A stretch of DNA of 64,000 nt from Paraburkholderia sp. BCC1886 (GCF_900996245.1 NZ_CAAJGK010000043.1:62001-126000), one strand, 5' to 3'; positions 42,758 through 52,156 are shown, counted from the stretch's first letter. Numbers and translations: made by a program. Notes: generated from the sequence alone by a model not told the origin.

Positions 42758-43204
42758 CTACACGGGTTTCCTGACCTCGGTGTCCTCGTGCACGATTTCC
42801 TGGCCGTCACGCGTCTGCGGAAACATGGAGAGCAACGGCTTCCCCGTGCCTTTGTCGATCAGCCACGAATGGCGCTCGCCGCGTGCGAACAGGTGCCGCT
42901 CGCCCCACTGCTGCATCGCCACTATGACGGGAAACAGACTTTCCCCTTTGGCCGTCAACACGTATTCCTGATAGGTCGTGCCGTCCGAGGCCGGACGGGT
43001 CACGAGAATGTCCTCGGCGACCAGGTGGCTCAGGCGATCCGACAGGATGTTGCGTGCCACTCCCAGGTTGCGCTGAATGTCGCCGAAGCGGTGGATGCCG
43101 TCGAACACATCGCGCAGGATCAGCAGCGACCAGCGATCGCCCACCACGTCGACGGTGCGGGCGACGGGGCAGGTTTCCTCTTTCACGGCTTTGCGGCGTG
43201 GCAT
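42758..43204 (-). CDS. HxlR-family transcriptional regulator
   Basis: A 148-residue single-domain regulator: CPVARTVDVVGDRWSLLILRDV carries the conserved HxlR Cys near the N-terminus, followed by RFGDIQRNLGVARNILSDRL and the wing PASDGTTYQEYVLTAKGESL. Such proteins sense electrophiles or oxidants. Start ATG at 43204 follows GGAAGAAAG. It is divergent from the MFS gene at 43306 and overlaps the inverted repeat 43241-43292 on one side. Confidence 0.85.
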   Translation of the reverse strand: MPRRKAVKEETCPVARTVDVVGDRWSLLILRDVFDGIHRFGDIQRNLGVARNILSDRLSHLVAEDILVTRPASDGTTYQEYVLTAKGESLFPVIVAMQQWGERHLFARGERHSWLIDKGTGKPLLSMFPQTRDGQEIVHEDTEVRKPV

Positions 43205-43240
43205 GGCGTCTTTCTTCCGAATGGCTTCGAACCTCAGGTG

Positions 43241-43292
43241 GTTGCATTTTAAAACTACTCGACTTACCATTCAATCGGTTTTGTTTTGCAAC
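43241..43292. promoter_or_regulatory. Long inverted repeat in HxlR/MFS divergent promoter
   Basis: GTTGCATTTTAAAAC (43241-43255) and GTTTTGTTTTGCAAC (43278-43292) are inverted arms with identical outer and inner 5-mers. They occupy half of the 101-bp spacer and probably form the HxlR operator governing both genes. Confidence 0.55.
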
Positions 43293-43305
43293 TGGATTAC
43301 GACCG

Positions 43306-44550
43306 ATGAAGACTGCTTCCATTTCGCTCGCGTCGCCCGGCAACGAGCGTGCTCGAGTGCCGCAAGCCGACATGCCGCGCGGACTCGTGCTGTTATTTGC
43401 TGCCGCTAGCGGCTTGAGCGTGGCCAACGTGTATTACGCCCAGCCGCTGCTGGATGCATTGGCGCTGGACTTTGGCATCGCAAATGCCGCTATCGGTGGC
43501 GTGATCACGGCCACTCAGGCCGGTTGCGCGCTCGCGCTGTTGTTACTGGTGCCGCTGGGCGACCGCGTGGAGCGTCGCCGTCTGATGATGGTGCAACTGC
43601 TGGCACTGGTCGCCGCGCTCGGCGTCGTGAGCCTGGCGCGATCGACGCTCGTGCTGCTGGTCGGCATGCTCGGCGTCGGCTTATTGGGGACGGCGATGAC
43701 GCAAGGGCTGATCGCCTACGCGGCCGCCGCGGCCGCTTCTCACGAGCGGGGCCGGATAGTCGGGGCGGCCGGCAGCGGCGTTTTCATCGGTCTGCTGATG
43801 GCGCGCGTATTCGCCGGCGCGGTCGGTGATCTGGCGGGCTGGCGCGGTGTCTATGTCTGTTCCGCGGCAATGATGCTGGCGCTCGCCTTCCCGTTATGGT
43901 GGCGACTGCCCAAGCTGGGGACCGCCGCCAATCCGATGAGCTATCCGCGCCTGCTTGCCTCGATGCTGTCGATACTGCGGAACGATCGTGTGCTGCAGAT
44001 TCGCGGCGTGCTGGCGCTGCTGATGTTCGCCAGCCTCAACATCTTCTGGAGCGCACTGGTCCTGCCGTTGAGCGCGCCGCCCTACCGCTTTTCGCACACC
44101 GCCATCGGCGCATTCGGACTGGCCGGCGTCGCGGGTGCGCTCGCCGCGGCGCGCGCCGGACAATGGGCCGATCGGGGCTATGGCGAGCGCACGAGTGCCG
44201 CCGCGCTGATCATGCTGGTCCTCGCCTGGTGGCCGCTGTCGATGCTGCCGCATTCGTTGTGGGCGCTGGTGATCGGCATCGTGTTGCTGGATCTCGGCGG
44301 TCAGGCATTGCACGTGACCAATCAAAGCCTGATCTTTCGTACGAACCCGGACACGCATAGCCGGCTGGTCGGTCTCTACATGTTGTTTTACGCGGTCGGC
44401 AGCGGGCTCGGTGCAATCGGTACGACGATCACTTATGCGCATGCCGGCTGGCATGGCGTGTGTATTCTGGGCGCGAGCGTCGGTCTGCTGTCGCTGGTGT
44501 TTTGGGCCGTGACCCGGCGGGCGATGCCCGACGCGGTCGCCGGAAGTTGA
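43306..44550 (+). CDS. MFS transporter
   Basis: A 414-residue 12-helix transporter. VANVYYAQPLLDALALDFGI and PLGDRVERRRLMMVQ (motif A) place it in the same subgroup as the MFS protein at 12885. It precedes a PLP decarboxylase gene by 21 bp, so the pair may import an amino acid and export its amine product, or act as a drug efflux pump. ATG at 43306 is the first in-frame start with the family-like N-terminus. Confidence 0.85.
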   Translation: MKTASISLASPGNERARVPQADMPRGLVLLFAAASGLSVANVYYAQPLLDALALDFGIANAAIGGVITATQAGCALALLLLVPLGDRVERRRLMMVQLLALVAALGVVSLARSTLVLLVGMLGVGLLGTAMTQGLIAYAAAAAASHERGRIVGAAGSGVFIGLLMARVFAGAVGDLAGWRGVYVCSAAMMLALAFPLWWRLPKLGTAANPMSYPRLLASMLSILRNDRVLQIRGVLALLMFASLNIFWSALVLPLSAPPYRFSHTAIGAFGLAGVAGALAAARAGQWADRGYGERTSAAALIMLVLAWWPLSMLPHSLWALVIGIVLLDLGGQALHVTNQSLIFRTNPDTHSRLVGLYMLFYAVGSGLGAIGTTITYAHAGWHGVCILGASVGLLSLVFWAVTRRAMPDAVAGS

Positions 44551-44571
44551 ATCTCAATCTTCGAGGGATGA

Positions 44572-45945
44572 ATGGATGAATTGAACCTGCTGGCCGACGC
44601 CGATGCGCGCGGCCTGCGCTACACGGAAGGCAACGAGACCCGGCGCGTGTTCCCTTCGAACGAGGCTATCGCGGCACTGAGCGCGTTCGACGAACCGCTG
44701 CCCGCGAGCGGCTTGCCGGCCGGCGAAACATTGGCGCTGCTGGATGGCGTCGGTTCACCGGCGACCACGGCATCCAACGGCCCGCGCTATTTCGGTTTCG
44801 TGATCGGCGCGGCGCTACCGGCCGCCGCGGCGGCGGAACGGCTCATGCTGGCGTGGGACCAGTGCGCGTCCACGTTCGACAACTCCCCCGTCTCGGCGAC
44901 CGTGGAGCGGATCGCGGGCCGCTGGGTGCTCGACGCACTCGACCTGCCGCGCGAGAGCGCAGTGGGTTTCGGCACGAGCGCCACGGCTTGTACGCTCGCA
45001 GCGCTCGCCGCCGCCCGCCGCGCGTTGCTGGCGCGGCAGGGCTGGGACTTCGACCGCCAGGGCTTGAGCGACGCACCGGAAATCAAGGTCGTCGTGCCGG
45101 AACTGGTGCACATCACCGTGAAAAAGGCGCTGCGGATACTCGGCTTCGGGCTGGACCGGATCAGGTATGCCCCGGTCGATGCCGACGGGCGCGTCGATGT
45201 GGCGCGGCTGCCGTTGCTGGACGACAGCACGATCCTGTGTCTGCAAGCCGGCGAGGTGAACACCGGCGCGTTCGATCCGTTCGCACAGATCATCCCCCGC
45301 GCGCGGGAAGCCGGGGCCTGGGTGCATGTCGACGGCGCTTTCGGCCTGTGGGCGCGCGCCTCGTCGCTGGCAAGCTTGACCGAAGGCGTCGAACAGGCCG
45401 ATAGCTGGACGACCGATGCCCACAAGTGGCTGAACACGCCCTACGACTGCGCAATGGCGATCTGTCGCGATCCGCAGGCATTGGCCGAGGCGATGAACTG
45501 CGATGCGGTCTATTCGACTGCGAGCGCGGATGCGCAGAAGAACCTCACGCTGGAATTCTCGCGCCGGCCGCGCGGCATTCCGGTCTGGGCGGCGCTACGC
45601 ACGCTGGGTCGCAGTGGGATCGCGAATCTGATCGAGCGGCACTGCGCTCAAGCGCGGCAGATTGGCGAAGGCCTGACCCGTGCCGGCTTCGACGTACTCA
45701 ATCGGGTCGTGCTGAATCAGGTGCTGTTCCGTTGCGCGACCGATGCCCAGACGCACGCGGTGCGGACCGCCGTGCAGGCATCCGGCGAGACATGGTTCGG
45801 CGGCACGGTCTGGCAGGGGCGGCCGGCGCTACGCATCAGCGTGTCGTCGTGGCGCACCCGGGACGAGGATGTGGAAGCGTTGGTGCGACTGCTGGCCGGG
45901 CTCAACCAGAACAACCCGGCCAACCCTGCTAACCCGGCCACCTGA
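44572..45945 (+). CDS. PLP-dependent amino-acid decarboxylase (group II)
   Basis: A 457-residue PLP enzyme of the aromatic-L-amino-acid/glutamate decarboxylase superfamily: FGTSATACTLAALAAARRAL, VPELVHITVKKALRILG (cofactor-stacking His), VHVDGAFGLWA (PLP Asp) and SWTTDAHKWLN with the Schiff-base Lys near residue 285. Substrate unknown. It is 21 bp after the MFS gene and probably co-transcribed. Its last residues are a small NPANPANPAT repeat produced by a 9-bp tandem duplication. Confidence 0.85.
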   Translation: MDELNLLADADARGLRYTEGNETRRVFPSNEAIAALSAFDEPLPASGLPAGETLALLDGVGSPATTASNGPRYFGFVIGAALPAAAAAERLMLAWDQCASTFDNSPVSATVERIAGRWVLDALDLPRESAVGFGTSATACTLAALAAARRALLARQGWDFDRQGLSDAPEIKVVVPELVHITVKKALRILGFGLDRIRYAPVDADGRVDVARLPLLDDSTILCLQAGEVNTGAFDPFAQIIPRAREAGAWVHVDGAFGLWARASSLASLTEGVEQADSWTTDAHKWLNTPYDCAMAICRDPQALAEAMNCDAVYSTASADAQKNLTLEFSRRPRGIPVWAALRTLGRSGIANLIERHCAQARQIGEGLTRAGFDVLNRVVLNQVLFRCATDAQTHAVRTAVQASGETWFGGTVWQGRPALRISVSSWRTRDEDVEALVRLLAGLNQNNPANPANPAT

Positions 45946-45971
45946 CCGACTGCCCCAGGCGGTTTCAGTCT

Positions 45972-46364
45972 TTAAGGCTGCGCCGCCGCGTCGTCTTCGC
46001 GGAACAGCTTGTCGGCCAGGTGAAACGCCGAATTCGCCGCCGGCACGCCGCAATAGATCGCGGTCTGCAACAGCACTTCCTTGATCTGCTCGCGCGTCAC
46101 GCCGTTGTTTTTCGCGGCGCGCAAATGCAACGCCAGCTCTTCGCTGCGATTCAACGCGACCATCATCGCGATGGTCAGGAGACTGCGCGTGTGACGCGGC
46201 AAGCCGTCGCGCGTCCAGATTTCGCCCCACGCATAACGGGTGATCAGGTTCTGGAACTCGTCCGTCAATTCAGTGCGGTTCGCGAGCGACCGGTCGACGT
46301 GCGCGCTGCCCAGCACCGCGCGACGAACCCCGAGCCCGGCTTCATAGCGGTCTTCGTCGTTCAT
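45972..46364 (-). CDS. pcaC: 4-Carboxymuconolactone decarboxylase PcaC
   Basis: A 130-residue protein: YEAGLGVRRAVLGSAHVDRS and LTIAMMVALNRSEELALHLR are diagnostic for 4-carboxymuconolactone decarboxylase, as is the EVLLQTAIYCGVPAANSAFH motif. It decarboxylates gamma-carboxymuconolactone to the enol-lactone in the protocatechuate branch of the beta-ketoadipate pathway. It overlaps pcaD by four bases and ends the pca operon. Confidence 0.92.
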   Translation of the reverse strand: MNDEDRYEAGLGVRRAVLGSAHVDRSLANRTELTDEFQNLITRYAWGEIWTRDGLPRHTRSLLTIAMMVALNRSEELALHLRAAKNNGVTREQIKEVLLQTAIYCGVPAANSAFHLADKLFREDDAAAQP

Positions 46365-47152
46365 TTCTGCTCCGTCAGGAAATCGAGCACGGTCTTCGTG
46401 AAAGCCTCGACCTTCTCGATGTTGGAAAGATGCGAAGCGTCGAGTTCGACGTAACGCGCGCCCGGAATCGCCTGCGCCAGTTCGCGGCCTTGCGCGGGCG
46501 TGGCGGCCAGATCGTGCGTGCCGCTGATCACCAGCGCGGGCACCTTGATGCCGGGCGCTTCGGGACGCAGATCGGCCGCGTCGATCGCATCGCAATTCGA
46601 CGCGTAGCCTTCCTTGTCGGTATGCACGAACACGTCGCGGATCATCGACAGCGCGACCGGCTCGCGTTCGAAGAACCCAGCCGTGAACCAGCGCGGCAAC
46701 ACCGCGTCGGCGAGTGCGAGCAAGCCTTCGGCGCGTGCTTTCGCGGCGCGCGGCACCCACACTTCCGGCGAACCGATGCGCGCGGCGGTATTGCACAACA
46801 CGACGCGCTCGATACGGTCCGCGTGACGCGCGGCCAATGCGACGCCGGTCAGACCGCCCATCGAGAGCCCGCAAAAATTCGCGCGCGCGATCTTCAGCGT
46901 ATCCATCAGGCCGAGCACGTCGCCGGTCAATTGCTCGATCGTGTACGGGCCTTCAGGCGCTTCGGAATGGCCATGACCACGCGTGTCGTAACGCAGCACG
47001 CGAAAGTGTTTCGACAGTGCCGCGACTTGCGGCGTCCACATCGAGATGTCGCTGCCGAGCGAGTTCGACAGAACCAGCCACGGCGCGCTGCCGTGACGGT
47101 CGCCGTCGATTCGATAATGCAGCTCGGTGCCGTTGACTGCGGCGTAAGGCAT
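46361..47152 (-). CDS. pcaD: 3-Oxoadipate enol-lactonase PcaD
   Basis: A 263-residue alpha/beta hydrolase: YDTRGHGHSEAPEGPYTIEQ, nucleophile elbow NFCGLSMGGLTGVALA, Asp in SGTHDLAATPAQ and His in ELDASHLSNIE. It hydrolyses 3-oxoadipate enol-lactone to 3-oxoadipate. The family start is the ATG at 47152; a longer open frame to 47674 runs into pcaB and is not real. Confidence 0.92.
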   Translation of the reverse strand: MPYAAVNGTELHYRIDGDRHGSAPWLVLSNSLGSDISMWTPQVAALSKHFRVLRYDTRGHGHSEAPEGPYTIEQLTGDVLGLMDTLKIARANFCGLSMGGLTGVALAARHADRIERVVLCNTAARIGSPEVWVPRAAKARAEGLLALADAVLPRWFTAGFFEREPVALSMIRDVFVHTDKEGYASNCDAIDAADLRPEAPGIKVPALVISGTHDLAATPAQGRELAQAIPGARYVELDASHLSNIEKVEAFTKTVLDFLTEQK

Positions 47153-47157
47153 GCCGG

Positions 47158-48543
47158 TTACTCCCTGGAGTTGGATTGGGCGCGCGCGGCGCGGGTCTGA
47201 TGAAGGGCCAGCGCGGCGTCCACATAAGCGTGGGCCTGGCCGACGTAATGGGCGGGGTCGAGCAGTTGCCGCAGGCGCTCGACCGGCAGATGATCGGTGA
47301 CGGCGGCATCGGCGGCCAGCACGTCGAACAGCGTTTTGCCGCCGGCAATCGCCGCTTTCGACGCGCGTTCGACCAGATGATGCGCATCCAGCCGGCCGAT
47401 GCTGTCGCCGAGCGCGAGCATCACCGCTTCGCCGAGAATCAAACCCTGTGTGATGTCGAGGTTCGCCGCGAGACGCGCCTCGTTGACGTTCAGGCCGCAC
47501 GCGATCTGCTGGATATGGGCGAGCGCGCCGCCGGCGAGCCGCGCGAGATCGGGCAACGCGTCCCACTCGGCTTGCCAGCCGCCGAGCGCGCGTTCGTGCT
47601 CCTGCACCATGCCCGCGAACACGGTCGCCACCAGCCCGGGCGCGCGCGTCGCGGCGGTCAGCACGGCCGCGCAACCGACCGGGTTGCGCTTGTGCGGCAT
47701 TGTCGACGAGCCGCCTTTACCGGCTGCGGCCGGTTCGGCCAGTTCGTCGACTTCGGTTTGCATCTGAAGCGAGATGTCGCGCGCAATTTTGCCGAGCGTG
47801 CCGATCAGCATGCCGAACAGCGCGGCCGTGTCGGCCATGCGGTCGCGCTGCGTATGCCACGGCAAGGTCGGCACGGCGAGGCCGAGTTCTTCGGCGAGCG
47901 TGCGCGTCACCTCGGGCGCGGCATCGCGCAGACTCGCCAGCGTGCCCGCCGCGCCGCCGAATTGCAGCACCAGCACGCGCGCGCGCAATGCATCGAGCCG
48001 GTCGCGATGACGCAGCAACGCGTCGAGCCATTGCGCGAATTTCAGACCGAGCGTAATGGGCAACGCCTGCTGCAACCACGTGCGGCCGATCATCGGCGTC
48101 GCACGATGGGTTTGCGCGAGCTTCGCGACTGCGTCGCAGGTGGCCTGCAAACCCTGGTCGAGCAGCGTGAAGGTGTCGCGCAGTTGCAGCACCGTCGCCG
48201 TGTCGATGATGTCCTGACTCGTCGCGCCCCAATGCACGTACTTCGATGCGTCGGCGTCGGCCGCTTTCACGCGCGCGGTGAGTTGCTTGACGAGCGGAAT
48301 CGCCAGATTGCCGCCGAGCGCGGCGTCGCGCACCAGCGCGTCGGCGTCGAGCTGGCTCGCTTCACAAGCCGCCTCGATCGCCGCCACCGCGCTATGCGGA
48401 ATCACTCGATGCGCCGCCGCTGCCCGCGCGAGCGCCGCTTCCACGTCGAGCATCCGTTGCAGCGTCGTGTGCGGCGCCCAGATGTCGTTCATCGGCTGAG
48501 TGCCGCAGAGAAGGCCGGTCAAACGGGCGCTGGAGTCGAGCAT
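47158..48543 (-). CDS. pcaB: 3-Carboxy-cis,cis-muconate cycloisomerase PcaB
   Basis: A 461-residue fumarase/aspartase-fold enzyme. It begins MLDSSARLTGLL as PcaB proteins do, and GKGGSSTMPHKRNPVGCA is the superfamily signature. It converts 3-carboxymuconate to 4-carboxymuconolactone. The start at 48543 is four codons inside an open frame to 48771; no strong ribosome-binding site is visible. Confidence 0.92.
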   Translation of the reverse strand: MLDSSARLTGLLCGTQPMNDIWAPHTTLQRMLDVEAALARAAAAHRVIPHSAVAAIEAACEASQLDADALVRDAALGGNLAIPLVKQLTARVKAADADASKYVHWGATSQDIIDTATVLQLRDTFTLLDQGLQATCDAVAKLAQTHRATPMIGRTWLQQALPITLGLKFAQWLDALLRHRDRLDALRARVLVLQFGGAAGTLASLRDAAPEVTRTLAEELGLAVPTLPWHTQRDRMADTAALFGMLIGTLGKIARDISLQMQTEVDELAEPAAAGKGGSSTMPHKRNPVGCAAVLTAATRAPGLVATVFAGMVQEHERALGGWQAEWDALPDLARLAGGALAHIQQIACGLNVNEARLAANLDITQGLILGEAVMLALGDSIGRLDAHHLVERASKAAIAGGKTLFDVLAADAAVTDHLPVERLRQLLDPAHYVGQAHAYVDAALALHQTRAARAQSNSRE

Positions 48544-48587
48544 GTGATAGGCGTCGATGAACGAGGGTTGAATGAATCGGGCCGCGC

Positions 48588-49247
48588 TCAGGCCGCCCTG
48601 GCGTTTTGCGTACCGTCGATCAGCGGCACGCCGGTCAGGTCGTGCAACTCGTCGAAGCTGATATCCGAGCAGATTTCGCTGACCACCAGACCTTGATCGG
48701 TCACGTCGATTACCGCCAGATCCGTATAAATGCGATCGACACATGCAACGCCGGTGACCGGATACGAGCATTCGGCGGCGATCTTGCTTTCGCCCTGCTT
48801 CGTCAGGTGCTCCATCATCACATAGACCTGCTTCGCGCCGATCGCCAGATCCATTGCGCCGCCCACGGCCGGTATCGCGTCGGGCGCGCCGGTGTGCCAG
48901 TTCGCGAGGTCGCCCTTGGCCGACACCTGGAACGCGCCCAGCACGCAGAAGTCGAGGTGGCCGCCGCGCATCATTGCAAACGAATCGGAATGGTGGAAGT
49001 ACGCGCCGCCGGTCAGCAAGGTGACGTGCTGCTTGCCGGCGTTGATCAGTTCGTCGTCTTCCTCGCCTTTCGCGGGCGCCGGGCCCATGCCGAGCAGACC
49101 GTTTTCACTGTGCAGGAAGATTTCTTTTTCGGCGCCGAGGTGGTTCGCCACCAGGGTCGGCACGCCGATGCCGAGGTTCACGTAAGCGCCTTCAGGAATG
49201 TCCTGGGCAACGCGCTTGGCCATTTCATCGCGGGTCAGTTTTTTCAT
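48588..49247 (-). CDS. pcaJ: 3-Oxoadipate CoA-transferase subunit B PcaJ
   Basis: A 219-residue subunit with GAYVNLGIGVPTLVANHLGA and the active-site HSENGLLGMGPAP (catalytic Glu). It is partnered with PcaI, whose gene ends 11 bp upstream, to transfer CoA from succinyl-CoA to 3-oxoadipate. Assignment as PcaJ rather than ScoB is based on the pca context. Confidence 0.9.
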   Translation of the reverse strand: MKKLTRDEMAKRVAQDIPEGAYVNLGIGVPTLVANHLGAEKEIFLHSENGLLGMGPAPAKGEEDDELINAGKQHVTLLTGGAYFHHSDSFAMMRGGHLDFCVLGAFQVSAKGDLANWHTGAPDAIPAVGGAMDLAIGAKQVYVMMEHLTKQGESKIAAECSYPVTGVACVDRIYTDLAVIDVTDQGLVVSEICSDISFDELHDLTGVPLIDGTQNARAA

Positions 49248-49258
49248 GTCGGGTCTCC

Positions 49259-49963
49259 TCAGGCGGCGGTCGCGGATGCCAGTTCGGCTTGATGCGTGGC
49301 TTGCGGCACTTCGATCACACGTTGCACGAAGATGCCGGGCGTAATGATGTTTTCCGGATCGAGTTCGCCGAGCGGCACGACTTTCGACACCTGCACGATG
49401 GCGGTTTTCGCGGCGCTGGCCATGATCGGGCCGAAGTTGCGCGCGGTCTTGCGATACACCAGATTGCCCCAGCGGTCGCCCTTGAACGCCTTGATCAGCG
49501 CGAAATCGGCGTGCAGCGGCGACTCGAGCACGTAGTGCTTGCCGTCGATCAGGCGGGTTTCCTTGCCCTCGGCCAGCCTCGTGCCGTACGCGGTCGGCGT
49601 GAAGAAACCGCCGATGCCGGCGCCCGCGGCGCGAATCCGTTCCGCGAGATTACCTTGCGGCACGAGTTCCAGTTCGATTTCGCCGGCGCGGTAGAGCGCG
49701 TCGAACACATACGAGTCGGTCTGACGCGGGAACGAGCAGATGATCTTGCGCACGCGCTTCGCCTTGAGCAACGCAGCGAGGCCGATGTCGCCGTTACCGG
49801 CATTGTTGTTGACGATGGTCAGCTCGCGCGAGCCCTGCTCGATGAGCGCGTCGATCAGCTCGGAGGGCATGCCGGCCGTGCCGAAGCCACCGATCATGAC
49901 GGTCGCGCCGTCGTGGACATCGGCGACCGCCGACTGAAGTGACTCGAAAATCTTGTTGATCAT
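49259..49963 (-). CDS. pcaI: 3-Oxoadipate CoA-transferase subunit A PcaI
   Basis: A 234-residue subunit: TVMIGGFGTAGMPSELIDAL (CoA-transferase signature 1) and GGFFTPTAYGTRLAEGKETR. It heads the pcaIJBDC operon. The start is the ATG at 49963, with AAAGGA upstream; the frame remains open to 50086 without family similarity. A nested set of inverted repeats around 50117 probably holds the operon promoter. Confidence 0.9.
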   Translation of the reverse strand: MINKIFESLQSAVADVHDGATVMIGGFGTAGMPSELIDALIEQGSRELTIVNNNAGNGDIGLAALLKAKRVRKIICSFPRQTDSYVFDALYRAGEIELELVPQGNLAERIRAAGAGIGGFFTPTAYGTRLAEGKETRLIDGKHYVLESPLHADFALIKAFKGDRWGNLVYRKTARNFGPIMASAAKTAIVQVSKVVPLGELDPENIITPGIFVQRVIEVPQATHQAELASATAA

Positions 49964-50080
49964 GTCGAAATTCCTTTGGGGGCGCTGCAAGCCGCTGGAC
50001 GGGCGGAGTGGCCGGGGGGTGACGCAGGTGGCTGGTGCAGCGAGGCTTGGCAGGACTGTCTCCGGGCTTGGGCGGGTTTC

Positions 50081-50152
50081 GCGCATTGGCTGACTTCTCG
50101 TTCGCCAATTGTTCTATATACGAACATGGATTCGTTTAGCGAACCAATGCGC
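50081..50152. promoter_or_regulatory. Nested inverted repeats between pcaI and LysR genes
   Basis: Outer arms GCGCATTGG (50081-50089) and CCAATGCGC (50144-50152) enclose TTCGC/GCGAA and an inner palindrome TGTTC-N7-GAACA (50110-50126) with an AT-rich centre TATATAC. It lies about 120 bp before both genes' starts and is a good candidate for the regulator-binding and promoter region of the pca operon. The surrounding 306-bp spacer (49964-50269) holds nothing else recognised. Confidence 0.6.
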
Positions 50153-50269
50153 GATTATGGTTGGCGCCCGGGAAACTTGTCAAGGCGGCGAGTCCCTACT
50201 ATCCGGATCCGGAAATTCTGCCCGACCCTCTATACACTGGCGGCATACCACCCGCGCCCTTTGGGGCTC

Positions 50270-51205
50270 ATGACCATGCCCGAGACGCAACTCGACCTCA
50301 ACCTTATTCCCTACCTCGTGGCGATGGAAGACACCCGCAACGTCAGCCGCGCGGCCGACCAGCTAGGCGTCAGCCAGCCGCGCGTCAGTACGGCGTTAGG
50401 CCGGCTCCGGCAATATTTCGACGATCCGCTGTTCGTGCGCACCTCCAAAGGCATGGAACCCACGCCGCGCGCGCTGGCCATCCTGCCCGCCGCGCGCGAC
50501 GCGCTGCTGCGCATCGAGAAAGGCATGCTCGACGTGCAGGAGTTCGAGCCGGCGACCAGCACGCACACGTTTTCCATCGCGCTATCGGACGTAGGCGAGA
50601 TCGTGTTTCTGCCGCGGCTCCTGCAACTGTTCGCCGAACGTGCGCCGTTCGCGAATCTGCGGTCGGTGTCGCTGTCGCCCTCGCAGGTGGAACGCGGCCT
50701 CGAATCCGGCGACGTCGATCTCGCGGTCGGCTATTTCCCGGACCTGTCGGGCACCAACTTCTTCCAGCAACGGCTTTTCACGCACCGGTTCATCTGCCTG
50801 ATGCGTTCGGGGCATCCGCTTTCCAGAGCGCCGCTGACGCTCGCGCAGTATGTCGCGGCCGGCCATGCGGTCGTGCGCGCCGAAGGGCGCAGCCAGGAAG
50901 TGCTCGAACAGCATCTGGAGAAGAAGCGAATCAAACGCCGCGCGGTGCTCGAAACCCCGCACTTCATGAGTCTGCCGTTCATCCTCGCGCGCACCGATCT
51001 GCTCGCGACGGTACCGCACGCGATCGGCTTCGCCTACGTGTCCGAACATGCGTCGATCATGCTGGTCGAGCCGCCGCTGCCGCTGCCGCGCTTCGATCTG
51101 CGCCAGCACTGGCATCGCAAGTTTCATAACGATCCGCGTGGCACGTGGTTGCGCGGCGTGGTCGCCGAACTTTTCAACGACGCGCTCGACGAGTGGCCCA
51201 AATAA
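50270..51205 (+). CDS. LysR-family regulator (NahR/NodD-like group)
   Basis: A 311-residue LysR protein. It begins with the NahR/NodD-type sequence LDLNLIPYLVAMEDTRNVSR, then RVSTALGRLRQYFDDPLFVR, and its effector domain contains VGYFPDLSGTNFFQQRLFTH. It is divergent from the pca operon and its probable regulator, rather than the typical PcaQ or IclR-type PcaR. Start at 50270 or two codons later. Confidence 0.85.
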   Translation: MTMPETQLDLNLIPYLVAMEDTRNVSRAADQLGVSQPRVSTALGRLRQYFDDPLFVRTSKGMEPTPRALAILPAARDALLRIEKGMLDVQEFEPATSTHTFSIALSDVGEIVFLPRLLQLFAERAPFANLRSVSLSPSQVERGLESGDVDLAVGYFPDLSGTNFFQQRLFTHRFICLMRSGHPLSRAPLTLAQYVAAGHAVVRAEGRSQEVLEQHLEKKRIKRRAVLETPHFMSLPFILARTDLLATVPHAIGFAYVSEHASIMLVEPPLPLPRFDLRQHWHRKFHNDPRGTWLRGVVAELFNDALDEWPK

Positions 51206-51337
51206 GCCGCGCCCCACCGCCGTAGGGGGCATCGCGCCGCGCCCGGCAAAACATGGAACAATGGCCGCACTCATTGAACCCGTGTGAACCCGCGCGCGCA
51301 GGGCGTCGTGGACGCGCGTTTCCCAGAGGAGCCATGG

Positions 51338-51976
51338 ATGGCCAGCAGCAAATCGAACACAAACCAACCGGCGGCGCAAACAGCGCGCCCCAGCCGCGAC
51401 GAAGCCGAAGCAGCGGTTCGCGTGCTGTTGCGTTGGGCCGGCGATAACCCCGAGCGCGAAGGTCTGCTCGATACTCCGGCGCGCGTCGTGCGCTCCTATG
51501 AAGAGTTTTACGCCGGTTACCAGATCGATCCGCGCGAGATTCTGTCGCGCACCTTCTCCGAAGTGGACGGCTACGACGAGATGATCGTGCTGAAAGACAT
51601 CCGCTTCGAAAGCTATTGCGAACATCACATGGTGCCGATCATCGGCCGCGCGCACGTCGCGTATCTGCCGAATCATCGGGTGGTGGGTATTTCCAAACTG
51701 GCGCGCCTCGTCGATGCGTTCGCCAAGCGGCTGCAAATCCAGGAAAAGATGACGGTGCAGATCGCCGATACGCTGAACGACGTGCTGCAACCGGCAGGCG
51801 TCGGTGTGATCCTCGAAGCGGCGCATCAGTGCATGTCCACGCGTGGCGTGCACAAGGCCGGCGTCACGATGGTGACCTCGCGGATGCTCGGCACGTTCCG
51901 CTCCGACCCGTCCACGCGGCGCGAGTTTCTGTCGATCGTCGGCAATCCGGGCGTGGTGGCAATCTCGAACACCTGA
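51338..51976 (+). CDS. folE: GTP cyclohydrolase I FolE
   Basis: A 212-residue enzyme making dihydroneopterin triphosphate from GTP for folate synthesis. Zinc ligands are visible in [12 protein letters not shown] and [10 protein letters not shown]; the [11 protein letters not shown] and HAGVT-like regions complete the fold. The ATG at 51338 is preceded by AGAGGAG; an upstream frame to 51284 is unlikely. A likely second folE copy exists elsewhere in such genomes, so this may be an accessory one. Confidence 0.92.
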   Translation: MASSKSNTNQPAAQTARPSRDEAEAAVRVLLRWAGDNPEREGLLDTPARVVRSYEEFYAGYQIDPREILSRTFSEVDGYDEMIVLKDIRFESYCEHHMVPIIGRAHVAYLPNHRVVGISKLARLVDAFAKRLQIQEKMTVQIADTLNDVLQPAGVGVILEAAHQCMSTRGVHKAGVTMVTSRMLGTFRSDPSTRREFLSIVGNPGVVAISNT

Positions 51977-52156
51977 GACGGCAGGCAACGAACGCCTGAC
52001 CAGCGGAACACCAGAAGACCAGAAGACCGAAAGCGGTTCGGACCGCGCGCCGTCCGTTCGGGAACACGCTTTGCAGGCAGGCCAACACGTTCCCCGCGTA
52101 TCCGGTGCTCCTGCGCCGACGCGGCCGGCCCATCCGCTCAAACAGGAGTTCCGCAA

